Assembly (NCBI RefSeq): GCF_047675955.1
Contig: NC_132918.1
Span: 92,619,106-92,683,105, forward strand
Reading direction: 5' to 3'
DNA: 64,000 bases
Source: Chlorocebus sabaeus
Taxonomy: Eukaryota; Chordata; Mammalia; Primates; Cercopithecidae
Part shown: positions 24,301 through 36,300 of the stretch, piece after piece
Layout: each line of letters begins with the position of its first letter
How positions within the stretch are numbered: the stretch's first letter is position 1
The notes under the pieces: model-generated
Told to the model about the DNA's origin: nothing
Databases searched by the model: none
The model's input: only the letters and a program-made list of their open reading frames with translations
Program-made: the position numbers and the translations under genes

Positions 24301-27300
24301 AACAAAGTGGTAATTGGACAAATCCTCTGTTAAGGAAAGCAAGCATGGGCAGGGGTGTCCAATCTTCTGACTTCCCTGAGCCGCGCTGGAAGAAGAATTG
24401 TGTTGGGCCACACACAAAACACACCAAAAATAGCTGATGAGCTGAAACAAAAAACAAACCACACACACACACACACACACACACACAAATCTCTCATAAT
24501 GTCTTAAGAAAGTTTACGAATTTGTGTTGGGCCCAGTCAAAGCCATCCTGGGCCGCATGTGGCCTGCGGGCTGCAGGTTGGACAAGCTTGACTTAAAGTA
24601 TCATTAGGCCCCAGCCCGGTGGGGTGGCTCACGCCTATAATTACAGTGCTTTGGGAAACCAAGGCCAGAGGATCACTTGAACCGAGGAGTTCAAGACCAG
24701 CCTAGGTAACAGAGCAAAAACTATCTCTACAAAAAGATGAAAAAATGAGCTGGGCCCGGTGGCGCAGGCTGTGGTCCCAGCTACTAGGGAGGCTGCCGTG
24801 GTAGAATCCCTTGAGCCCGAGGCCGAGGCTGTAGTGAGCCACACTCATGCACTTTAGCCTGGGCAACAGAGCGAGGCCCGAGGCCGAGGCTGTAGTGAGC
24901 CGCACTCACGCACTTTAGCCTGGGCAACAGAGCGAGGCCCTGTCTAAAACAGGTCCCTAAGATGAATCAGAATGGAATTCTCCAAGTTATTTTGTCTACT
25001 AACTTTGTGATATAATTCTACAGAATCATTCTAATTGTATGACAGTTATTCCGACTAGATCAGAATCATTCCAAAGAGACTGAGCACCTCTGGCAGAGAA
25101 TACGCTATAGGCCCTTCGAAAATATGTCTTAGTATTTCACATTGTCTTATAAGTTGTAGGATTGCAGGCAAATTACTGAACCTCACTAAGCCTATTTTCT
25201 CATCTGTAAAATTCTGCCCAGGCTAGAGTGCCTGGCACAACTTATATGCTCAATAAACGTTGATGAAATGAATTTTAAGAGATGTCTGCTTTTGGCTCAC
25301 TGTTTTTCTTCCATTCTTTCTATATGCACTTCCCTTCTCCCCTGTCTTCCCCCATTTCTCTTTTTTTGTTTTTTGAGATGGAGTCTCGCTGTGTTGCCCA
25401 GGCTGGAGTGCAGTGACGCGATCTTGGCTCACTGCAATCTCCGCCTCCCAGGTTCAAGTGACTCTCCTGCCTCAGCCTCCCACGTAGTTGGGATTACAGG
25501 TGCCCACCACCACGCCTGGCTAACTTTTGTATTTCTTTTTAGTAGAGACGGGGTTTCACCATGTTGGCCAGGCTGGTCTCCAACTTCTGACCTCAGGTGA
25601 TTCACCTGCCTCAGCCTCCCAAAGTGCTGGGATTACAGGCGTGAGCCACCACACCCCGCCCATTTCTTCTCCTTCTTCCTCTTCCCTCCCTTCTATTTCC
25701 AAATTGTATGGCAGTCAGTGAATCTTTCTTTTTTTTTCTGGAGACAGGGTCTCGCTCTGTTGCCCAGGCTGGAGTGCAATGGCGCAATCTCGGCTCACTG
25801 CAACCTCCGCCTCCCACCTCAGCCTCCCGAGTAGCTGGGCCCACAGGTGCATGCACCACCATACCCAGCTAATTTTTTCTACTTATGTTTTGGTAGAGAT
25901 GAAGTTTTGCCATGTTGCCCAGGCTGGTCTCAAACTCCTGGCCTTAAACAATCTACCCGCCTTGGCCTCCCAGTGTGCTGGGATTACAGGCATGAGCCAC
26001 TGTGTCCGGCCTAGGTTTGAATCTTCAGGAAGACTAGAGTTAAAGGGAAAATGTGATGGTTTTACTTCATCGACTGGAATCCTTTTACCTATATGATCCC
26101 TTAGATTTCCTTCAAGGTCCACCTTATACATCACTCAAGTAAATAAAACCTTTTGCAGAAAACCTCAGCCCACACTGAAAACTGCAGTTTTGTTTCTCAC
26201 AGAATCTAACTAGTGTAGACAGGTATGTATTGAATAGTGTCTGTGCAGACAAAAATACACTTGAAAACTCAAGAGCATGTTCTGGTAATTTTTCTATCTC
26301 AGATTGAATATTAAGACTTCAGAGTAACAATATGAAGATAGAAATGTAGAGTTAAAAGTCTTTAGCCTCTACCCCTGGTAAACAGAAGGGACTGCATCAT
26401 GTAAGTGTGGTTTTTTGTTTGTTTGTTTGTTTTTTAAGAAGGAGTTTTGCTCTTGTCATCCAGACTGGAGTGCAGTGGCGCGATCTTGGCTCATTGCAAC
26501 TTCAGCCTCCCAGGTTCAAGCGATTCTCCTGCCTCAGCCTCCTGAGTAGCTGGGATTACAGGCACCTGCCACCACGCTGGGCTAATCTTGTATTTTTAGT
26601 GGAGACAAGGTTTCTCCATGTTGGTCAGGCTGGTCTCAAACTCCCGACCTCAGGTGATCCACCTGCCTCGGCCTTCCAAAGTGCTGGGATTATAGACGTG
26701 AGCCATGGCGCCCGGCCAATGTAAGTGTTTATAAGGACATACAACATTGGCTGTGCCAAGCCCAAGGCATCTGGTTGTAATGCCGTTGCCATGGGCCTCT
26801 GAGTACTCTGAGTTCCTTCCTGGATTGGTATTTTGCACAAACATTTTTATGGCCCTCCAGGTGACAGTGTGGAAACACAGAGGAAGATATAAAATCCTGA
26901 CAGGCTATGATGGTAAAATCACGATTGCGGCACACTAACAAGCGAGCAGAAGTGCTGTTCCATTTCCTCTTCTCCCCAGTGTGCGAGAAGAGCCAGCCTA
27001 GACGCAGTGGGGTACAGGCTCCTTTTCAGATTTTCACTAAGAAAAGATTTGCCTTCACTACAACCTCGAATCCTAGTTGTCCATGGTGTCTGGAACCTTC
27101 CTCATGGTCAGGTCCATGGACGGATGCATCCGTTTTGGGTTTTCACGGCAGACCAAACTTTACTTCCAAATCCCAAAATTGCCTTCAGATCTGGACCTCT
27201 GGACTTGCTATTTGAATTCAGAGAAGCATGATTTAGTACTAAAAAGAGGCAGGCTACCAGCTCGAGTTAACAGGCTCTGAGGGCTGCCATAATAACGTGA

Positions 27301-30300
27301 GCCAAGGGCTTTTAATGGCAGTGTCTGCTTTCGTAACTGTACACAAAGTACAGAACGGAGTACTGGCTCCTGGAAGTCTGGAAGCTACTATCTGGGAAAC
27401 TGGCACTTGTCTTAGACCTCAGGTTGCCACTCTGGTTGGACAGCAGAAGGAAAATGGGGATGTTGTCTATTAGAGAGACCAAAGCCACAGGAAAAAATAG
27501 TTCTCTATTAAATTAACATTATGACCAGGCACGGTGGCTCACGCCTGTAATCCCAGCACTTTGGGAGGCTGAGGCGGGTGGATCACCTGAGGTCAGGAGT
27601 TCAAGACCAGCCTGGCTAACATGGTGAAATTCCATCTCTACTAAAAAAAAAAAAAGTACAAAAATTATCCAGGTGTGGTGGCGTGCACCTGTAATCCCAG
27701 CTACTTGGGAGGGTGAGGTAGGAGAATTACTTGAACCTGGGAAGCAGATGTTGCAGTGAGCTGAGATCGTGCCACTGCACTCCAGCCTGGGGGACAGGGC
27801 GAGACCACATCTCAAAAACATAAAACAAAATAGTATTTCTATTTGTCTGTCTATGACTTAGAATACCGGCTGATACTATACGAGTCCATAGACTCAGAAT
27901 AAACTCTGAGCTCCAATAATCCTAGTTACTTGGGAAGCTGAGGTAGGAGGACTGCTTGAGGCCAGGAGTTCAAGACCAGCCTGGGCAACAAAGAGAGACC
28001 CCCATCTCAATTTAAAAAAAGAAAAAAAAGCCAGGCGTGGAGGCTCACGCCTGTAATCCCAGCAGTTTCAGAGACTGAGGCAACCGGATTACCTGAGGTC
28101 AGGAGTTTGAGACCAGCCTGGGCAACATGGCAAAACCCCTTCTTTACTAAAAACACAGACATTAGCTGGGCCTGGTGGTGTGTGTTTTACTATTATTTTT
28201 GTTGCTGCTGTTAGATTCAATGCTAGGTATTGATAGTTTTAATGCTATTATAATAATATATATGAATTTTCAATTTTCTATTCTAAGTCTGTTGCTGATA
28301 TATAAAAGATAGATTTTTATATACGAATCTTGGTTCTTTTTTTTCCCAGTAGTTTCATGAAAATGCTGATCCATTGTTATCTTGCTTTGGATGTTGATGT
28401 TCAGAAGTCTGAAACTTTTTTTCCTTTGCGACTCTTTCTTTTTGCCGAGTATCTAAGGCAATTAATCCTACACATCTAAGCTACCACCAACACTTCCATA
28501 TACAGAAACCTGCCATTCCTGTTGGCATCATTTTCTGACCCACAGGTCCCTAATGTGCATATACTTCCTATCTTCTTGTTTTCCAACCTTGACCTGATGA
28601 CTGGTTTTCAGTAGCTCTAGGGATTTAACTCGATTTCCTCTTGGTAGCTCTTTTTTGTTCCAAGGCTTACCTTGGATCTTCTAGTCTTGGTTTCTTTCTT
28701 TTCTGTTTTTTTAAGACCCACTACGAAGCAGAATCTTGGTTTCTTAACCTATTCTTTTGCTGATGATCCCAATATCTGAGTGATATTCCGCTTTGGTTTT
28801 ACTTTGGCTGAGAATACAATTCAGGAGGTAAGTCTCAGGAGCAAGGGCTGAAAATTCTACCATCAACAGGTGTGGTCCTCATGGCAGGACAGGAGTTAAC
28901 TGGCAAAGTGCTAAATCTGAGGTTTCTTCTGACATTGTTTTGGAGGGCTTAAAAGGAGACTAACATAAATAACTTCTGGCCGGGCATGGTGGCTCACGCC
29001 TGTAATCCTAGCACTTTGGGAGGCCAAGGTGGGTGGATCACCTGAGGTCAGAAGTTCGAGACCAGCCTGGCCAATATGTGAAACCCCATCTCTACTAAAA
29101 ACACATAAATTAACCAGGTGTGGTGGCTCACACCTGTAATCCCAGCTATTTGGGAGGCTGAAGCAGGAGAATCACTTGAACTTGAGAGGCGGAGGTTGCA
29201 GTGAGCCGAGATCGAGCTGCTGCACTCCAGCCTGGGCGACAGAGCCAGACTCCGTCTCAAAATTAAAAATAAATAAATAAATAGATATCTTCTATTTTAA
29301 AACATACGTAAGATGTTTATCTACTATAAGATAATCTCAAAAGCTTCATGACTTTTAAAATAGAAGATATTTATATTAGTCTTTTTAAATTATAAGAGTT
29401 TTTCAGGGGAAAGAGCTAGGAAACCTCTGAAAAAGTCTATTTGTTACAGAGAAAACTTAAACACAAACTAGTTTTCATGCAGCTTCTCAGAGAAGAAAAG
29501 TGGTTTTCAAAAAATGTAAGCTACACGCAGAGGGTTAATAGGGATAATGACATCAAGACCTAGAGCTACCTAAGGTGCTTTGTGATTGGCAAATACAAAA
29601 TAAGAGAAGGTGTATGCAATTTGCTTGGAAGACTTAAAGATAATATCTTCAAAGGAAGTCTAGTGACTTTGTTTTTGAGATGGTCTCACTCTGTCGCCCA
29701 GGCTGCAGTGCAGTGGGGAGACCATAGCTCACTGCAGCCTCGACCTCTTAGGCTCATGCAGTCCTCCCACCTTAGCCTGTGAAGCAGTTAGGACTACAGA
29801 TGTGTACTACCACATCCAGATAATTTTGTCACTTTTCCGGTTATTTTTATAATTTATTTATTTATAGAGACGGAGTCTTGCTATGTTGCCCAAGCTGGTC
29901 TCACACTCCAAGCCTCAAGTGGTCCTTCTACCTCCTAGTGACCTTTTAAAAACAATTATTCCACATATACTTACAATATTCTCAGGCCGGTGCAGTGGTT
30001 CACACCTATCATCCTAGCGCTATGGCAGTGGGCCAAGGCGGACAGATCACTTGAGCTCAGGAATTCAAGATCAGCCTGGACAACGTAGTGGAACCCTGTC
30101 TCTACCAAAAATTTAAGAAACTATCTGGGTGTGGTGGCGGGTGCCTGTAGTCCCAGCTACCTGGGGGCTGAGGCAGAAGAATCATTTGAGCCTGGGGGGT
30201 GGAGGTTGCAGTGAGCTGAGATCACTCCACTGCATTCCAGCCTGGGTGACAAAGTAACACCGTGTCTCAAAAACAAAACAAAACAAAAACCAGTAAAAAT

Positions 30301-33300
30301 AAAATAAAATAAAATAAAAATATTCTCTCAGCTGGGCATGGCAGCTCACGCCTGTAATCCCAGTGCTTTGAGAGGTCAAGGAGGGAGAAACACCTGAGGC
30401 CCGGAGACGGAGACCAGCCTGGGCAACAAAGCAAGACCCCACCTCCGCCCACCTCTACAAACAATTAAACCGCAGCCGGGCGTGGCGGAGTGCCCTGTAG
30501 TCCCCGCTACTCGGGAGGCTGAGGTGCGAGAATCGCTTGAGCCCAGGATTGCAATGAACTATAATCGTGCCGTTGCACTCCAGCCTGAGTGATGGCGTGA
30601 GAGTCTGTGTCTAAAATAAATAAGTAGGCTGGCTATGGTGGCTCACGCCTGTCATCTCAACAGTTTGGGAGGCTGATGTGGGCAGATCACCTGAGGTCAG
30701 GAGTTTGAGACCAGCCTGGTCAACATGGCGAAACCCTGTCTCTACTAAAAATATTTTAAAAATCAGGTGGGCACGGTGGTGCACGCCTGTAGTCCCAGCT
30801 CCTCGGGAGGCTGAGGCAGGAGAATCGCTTAAACCCAGGAGGCAGAGGTTGCAGTGAGCCGAGATCGCGCCACTGCACTCCAGCCTGGGTGATGGAGTGG
30901 ACAGGGTGAGACTCCATCTCCATCAAAAAATAAAAATAAAAATAAAAAATATAAATAAAATAGTTTTCCAACATCTTTGTAGGGAATAATGAAAATTCCC
31001 TTCTGTGAAGCATAAACTTGTCCAAACAGCTAGTCAATGAAAAGCTGATAACAGGCCATCTTCTGTAACCTTCTTTTTTCTTTTTCTTTTTCTTTTTTTT
31101 TTTTTGAGAAGGAGTCTCACACTGTCACCCAGGCTGGAGTGCCGTGGCGCGATCTCGGCTCACTGCAACCTCAGCCTCCCGGGTTCAAGCAACTTTCCTG
31201 CCTCAGCCTTCTGAGTAGCTGGGACTATAGGCACCCGCCACCACACCCAGCTAATTTTTGTATTTTTAGTAGAGACGGGGTTCCACCATGTTGGCCAGGA
31301 TGGTCTCCATCTCTTGACTTCGTGATCCACCTGTCTTGGCTTCCCAAAGTGCTGGGATTACAGGCGTGAGCCACCGTGCCGGGCCATCCTCTGTAACTTT
31401 CTAAACTGCTCATAGAAAAGTTATCAGTCATCCTAATACGGCTTGTTTCTAACTGCTTAGGTTATAGCGCCAACTTCGTTTTGCAAGTCCATTCCTCAAA
31501 ACTCGGGATGCGTTTTCTTATAAAAGTAAACTAGATATAAGGTTAGGTCCTAATGACCACAAAAGCTCACAAATCCACTTTATCCTCAAAATACAATATA
31601 AAGAACATGATAAAGCCCAACCACCATGTCTAAGAAGGTTCATAATGTGCTTAATGTCTTCTTCAGGAATGTACTTTTCCATCTGGGATGCGAGAACACA
31701 AGAGGCCGTCTGAGGCAAGGCCCCTGTGGGGGAGGGTGGGGGTGTTTGTGGGGTGGGATACGAGGATGAGAACTAAGAGCTCCAGGGGATGGGGTCTCCT
31801 AGGGCTCTATACTCCAGTCACACCTGTACAACCCAGGCCAGCTCTCTAGTTGCTCTCTTTATATTTTCTGTTTTTTTTTTTTTTTTTTCCGAGACGGAAT
31901 CTTGTTCTGTCGCCCAGGCTGGAGTGCAGTGGCGCAATCTCAGCTCACTGAAACCTCCAGGGTTCAAGCGATTCTCCTGCCTCAGCCTCCCAAGTAGCTG
32001 GGATTACAGGTGCGTGCCACCACACCCGGCTAATTTTTGTATTTTTAGTAGAGATGGAGTTTCACCACGTTAGCCAGGCTGGTCTCAAACTCCTGACCTC
32101 AGGAGAGCCACCCGCCTCAGCCTCCTAAAGTGCTGGGACTACAGGCGTGAGCCACTGCGCCCGGCTATATTTTCAATAGTAAAGGAACGCCAGAAGAAAC
32201 AACGATCTTTTATGCGTAACTCTTCTCTGCTTAAGATGGCTTCCATATATTTAATAGCTGTGTTAGCTCAGTTACTTGTGGTGTTAAGCAGGTAATTCTT
32301 ACCTGGACTTCAAATTGCCATTCTTTTTTGACATTAATTAGCTGTTTTTGAAGTGATATTATCTGTTTTCTTCCTTTTTCCTCCCTAGAAGATATAAGAA
32401 TGATTTGTGTTTAGGGCAGAGCCTCTCAAACCGTAGCGTGCACAAGGATCACCTGCACGTAAGAAAACCGAATTCCTCGACTGCACCCCAGAGACTCTGA
32501 CTCAGCAAGTCTGGGAGGGGCCCTGAAACGTGCATCTCTATCGAGTTCCCAAGGGATGCCCGTGGTGCTGGTCCACCTCACACATGTTCAATAACACGTT
32601 TTAAAAGACAGATTTGTTTTAATAGATTGGAGGACGATTTTCTGGCTTATCAGTGTTGAATCTAAAATAGTTGCTGCTGAGAAAAAGTGAAGAAGAGAAA
32701 GACAGCAAGAGGAGAAAGAAGAATCCTTTCTACTTTGGACACTTTAATTACACATTCTTACCCTCACAACAGCCTGATTCCTGCTTTACCGATGAGAAAA
32801 CGCGGTGTGGACAGCTAAGGTAAGCTCATGTGCTGGATGTGAGAATGTGCCTCACCGATCTCCACCTACAGGGGGCGTAAATCAGCAAGGGTCCCGGCTT
32901 CCAGGCTCTGACACCTTCTGTGTGTGCCGAGGCCACACTGCCCACAGACTGCTCCCATCCCATTATTAAGTGTGGCAGGAATCGCATGGGACGGGCCTTT
33001 CCTGGGGAGCCAGGGCATCTCTGATGGTTGACTTTGGCTCAAGGACTCCTGATGACCTTACCAAACACAGCCGTGTCTTCTAGCCTCTCCTTCACTGGGG
33101 GTCGGCCTTGCACTGGTTCTGAGGGTTCCGTCCCCATTTTCTCTCACGCAGATCTTTCCCCTGATAAAATCTTTGCGTGAATAATTCCATCTTGGCATCC
33201 ATTTCTCAGAAGACCTGGACTAACACGCTTGCCATGGTCACACAAACAGTAAATGGCAGAAAGGGGTTCAAACTCAGGACTGTCTGACACCAGAGCCTCT

Positions 33301-36300
33301 GAACTTAGCTACTTTATTTGACTGTTTCTCAATCTGCTCTGAGAAACAGCCTTCTGCTTCTCTCCAACAATCCCATCATTTAGGTTTAAAACAAACAAAA
33401 AATAGCAAAACAATACCAAAATAAACAAAACAAAACAACAAAAAAGACTTCTCATTAAACTGCAGCTAGGTAAAGATTTTTACTCAAGGATTTTTATTTT
33501 TATGTATTTATGTTTCTTTTTTTGAGACAGAGTCTCACTCCGTTCTCCAGGCTGGAGTGCAGAGGCACGATCTCGACTCACTGCAACCCTTGCCTCCCGG
33601 GTTTAAGCAATTCTCCTGCCTCGGCCTCCCAAGTACCTGGGATTACAGGCGCCACAACACTGGCTAATTTTTGCATTTTTAGTAGAGATGAGTTTTTGCC
33701 ACGTTGGCCAGGCTGGTCTCGAATTCCTGACGTCAGGTGATCCACCTGCCTTGGCCTTCCAAAGTGCTGGTATTACAGGCGTGAGTCACTGAGCCCAGAC
33801 AGGAATTTTTAGAAAGCACATAGTCAACTAGAATCTTGAGATTGTCATTGCCAAAACAAACTATAGATTTTGTACTTCCCACTCGTAAATCACAAAAAAT
33901 AGATAAGAAAGCTGCAGAATGGGCCGGGCGTGGTGGCTCAAGCCTGTAATCCCAGCACTTTGGGAGGCCGAGACGGGTGGATCATGAGGTCAGGAGATCG
34001 AGACCATCCTGGTGAAACCCCATCTCTACTAAAAAATACAAAAAACTAGCCGGGCGAGGTGGCGGGCGCCTGTGGTCCCAGCTACTCGGGAGGCTGAGGC
34101 AGGAGAATGGCGTAAACCCGGGAGGCGGAGCTTGCAGTGAGCCGAGATCCGGCCACTGCACTCCAGCCTGGGCGACAGAGCGAGACTCTGTCTCAAAAAA
34201 AAAAAAAAAAAAAAAAAAAGAAAAGAAAGCTGCAGAATGAATACTTTCCCTCTACTATTAATTCAGTATCCCAAGGACAGGTTTATTGGAACAAACAAAC
34301 ATGGTTTACATGAGATTATAAAAGTACCCATGTTTACACATATACACCATGGAATACTAGGCAGCCATAAAAAAGGATGAGTTCATGTCCTTTGCAGGGA
34401 CATGGATGAAGCTGGAAACCACCATTCTGAGCAAACTATTGCAAGGACAGAAAACCAAACACTGCCATGATCTCACTCATAGGTGGGTATTGAACAATGA
34501 GATCACTTGGACACAGGGCAGGGAACATCACACACTGGAGCCTGTCGAGGGGTAGGGGGCTGGGGGAGGGATAGCATTAGGAGAAATACCTAATGTAGAT
34601 GACGAGTTGATGGGGCAGCAAACCAACAAGGCACAGGTATACCTATGGATCAAACCTGCACCTTGTGCACATGTGCCCTAGAACTTAAGATACTAAAAAA
34701 AAAAAAAAAGGTACCCATTTTAGAAAATCAGGAAAATGCAAAGAAAGTATGAAGAGAAATAAAAATCACCCATACTCCCACTATCTGGAGTTAACTATCA
34801 CTGAAATTTTATTATATTTCCTTCCAGTCAATACACGCTATAAGTTTTCTCTTACAAAACTAAGTTATATTATGGGTATAATTTTCACCCTAACTTCACT
34901 TGACATAACTATGTGCTCTTTCTCGTTTTATTTAGCAGGTGAACACACGCATTTATTTCTGTTCCCTCTTTTTTTTTTTTTTGAGGCAGAGTCTTGTTCT
35001 GTCGCCCAGCCTAGAGTGCAGTGGCGCGATCTCCCCTCACTGCAACCTCCACCTCGAGGGTTCAAGCAATTCTCCTGCCTCAGCTTCCTGAGTAGCTGGG
35101 ACTACAGGTGCGCACCACCATGCCTGGCTAGTTTTTGTATTATAGTAGAGGTGGGGTGTCACCATGTTGGCCAGGCTGGTCTCAAACTCCTGACCTCAAG
35201 TGATCCGCCCACCTCGGCTTCCCAAATTGCTGGGATTACAGGTGTGAGCCACCGTGCCCAGCCCTCCGTTCCCTCCTGAAACAATACTAAAATAACAGGC
35301 AAGAAATAATAAAACATGTAAACCTGTAAAGACAAACAGATTGGGAGAAGAAACGATGCAGCTGACAGACATCAGCAAAATTAAAGAAGATATAGGCCGG
35401 GTGCGGTGGCTCAAGCCTGTAATCCCAGCACTTTGGGAGGCCAAGGTGGGCGGATCATGACGTCAGAAGATCGAGACCATCCTGGCTAACCCTGTGAAAC
35501 CCCATCTCTACTAAAAAAAATACAAAAAACTAGCCGGGCGAGGTGGTGGGCGCCTGTAGTTCCAGCTACTCGGGAGGCTGAGGCAGGAGAATGGCGTGAA
35601 CCCAGGAGGCGGAGCTTGCAGTGAACTGAGATAGCGCCACTGCACTCCAGCCTGAGCAACAAAGCGAGACTCCATCTCAAAAAAAAAAAAAAAAAAAAAA
35701 TTAAAGAAGATATAAAGCAGATGAGAGAAAAATGAGATCTAAATGTGTACAGAATGAGAAACCAAGAAGAAGAAAATGGAATAAAGCTACAGGCACCCAG
35801 AAAAGCTCAGCACATGAAGGCACCACACATCTTCAAAGGCTCAACCGTGCCACAGGGTGAAATCCAGGGGGAGTGAGTGAAAGTCTGGCAAAGGAGCAGG
35901 ATGACCTGATTCCCCTCCCCAGGCCTGTGGCCAGGCAGCTGCCTTTCCTTCTCTCGGGAGATCACGGGTGTTTGGTCAGTTATGGTTTCCTGGAATGGTT
36001 GAACCGAGGATTTGGACTTGGAGACAGACACCAGACACAGCTGGAGGTGGAGATGAAAGGCCATGCTAAAAACAGGAGGACCGAAAAACATTCTGCTCAC
36101 TGGACGGTGAGTTTCCCAGCCTTTCCCTGTCCAGCTCTCAACACACAGGTAGTGAGAGAGTAACCATTACTTCTTCACCGCCCCTCACCCCTCCCAGCAA
36201 AGACTGGACCACACCGAGGGAGAAGATGTGCTTTTCTTTTCTGCCCAGCCTTGCTACAGTGCAGCGCTGTTCACATGCGCAAAGCACAGCATCCATCGGC

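Noticed and set aside
34749..35279. 176-codon open frame
   Set aside because: Second half is antisense Alu, first half is sequence after the L1; no start or domain evidence.
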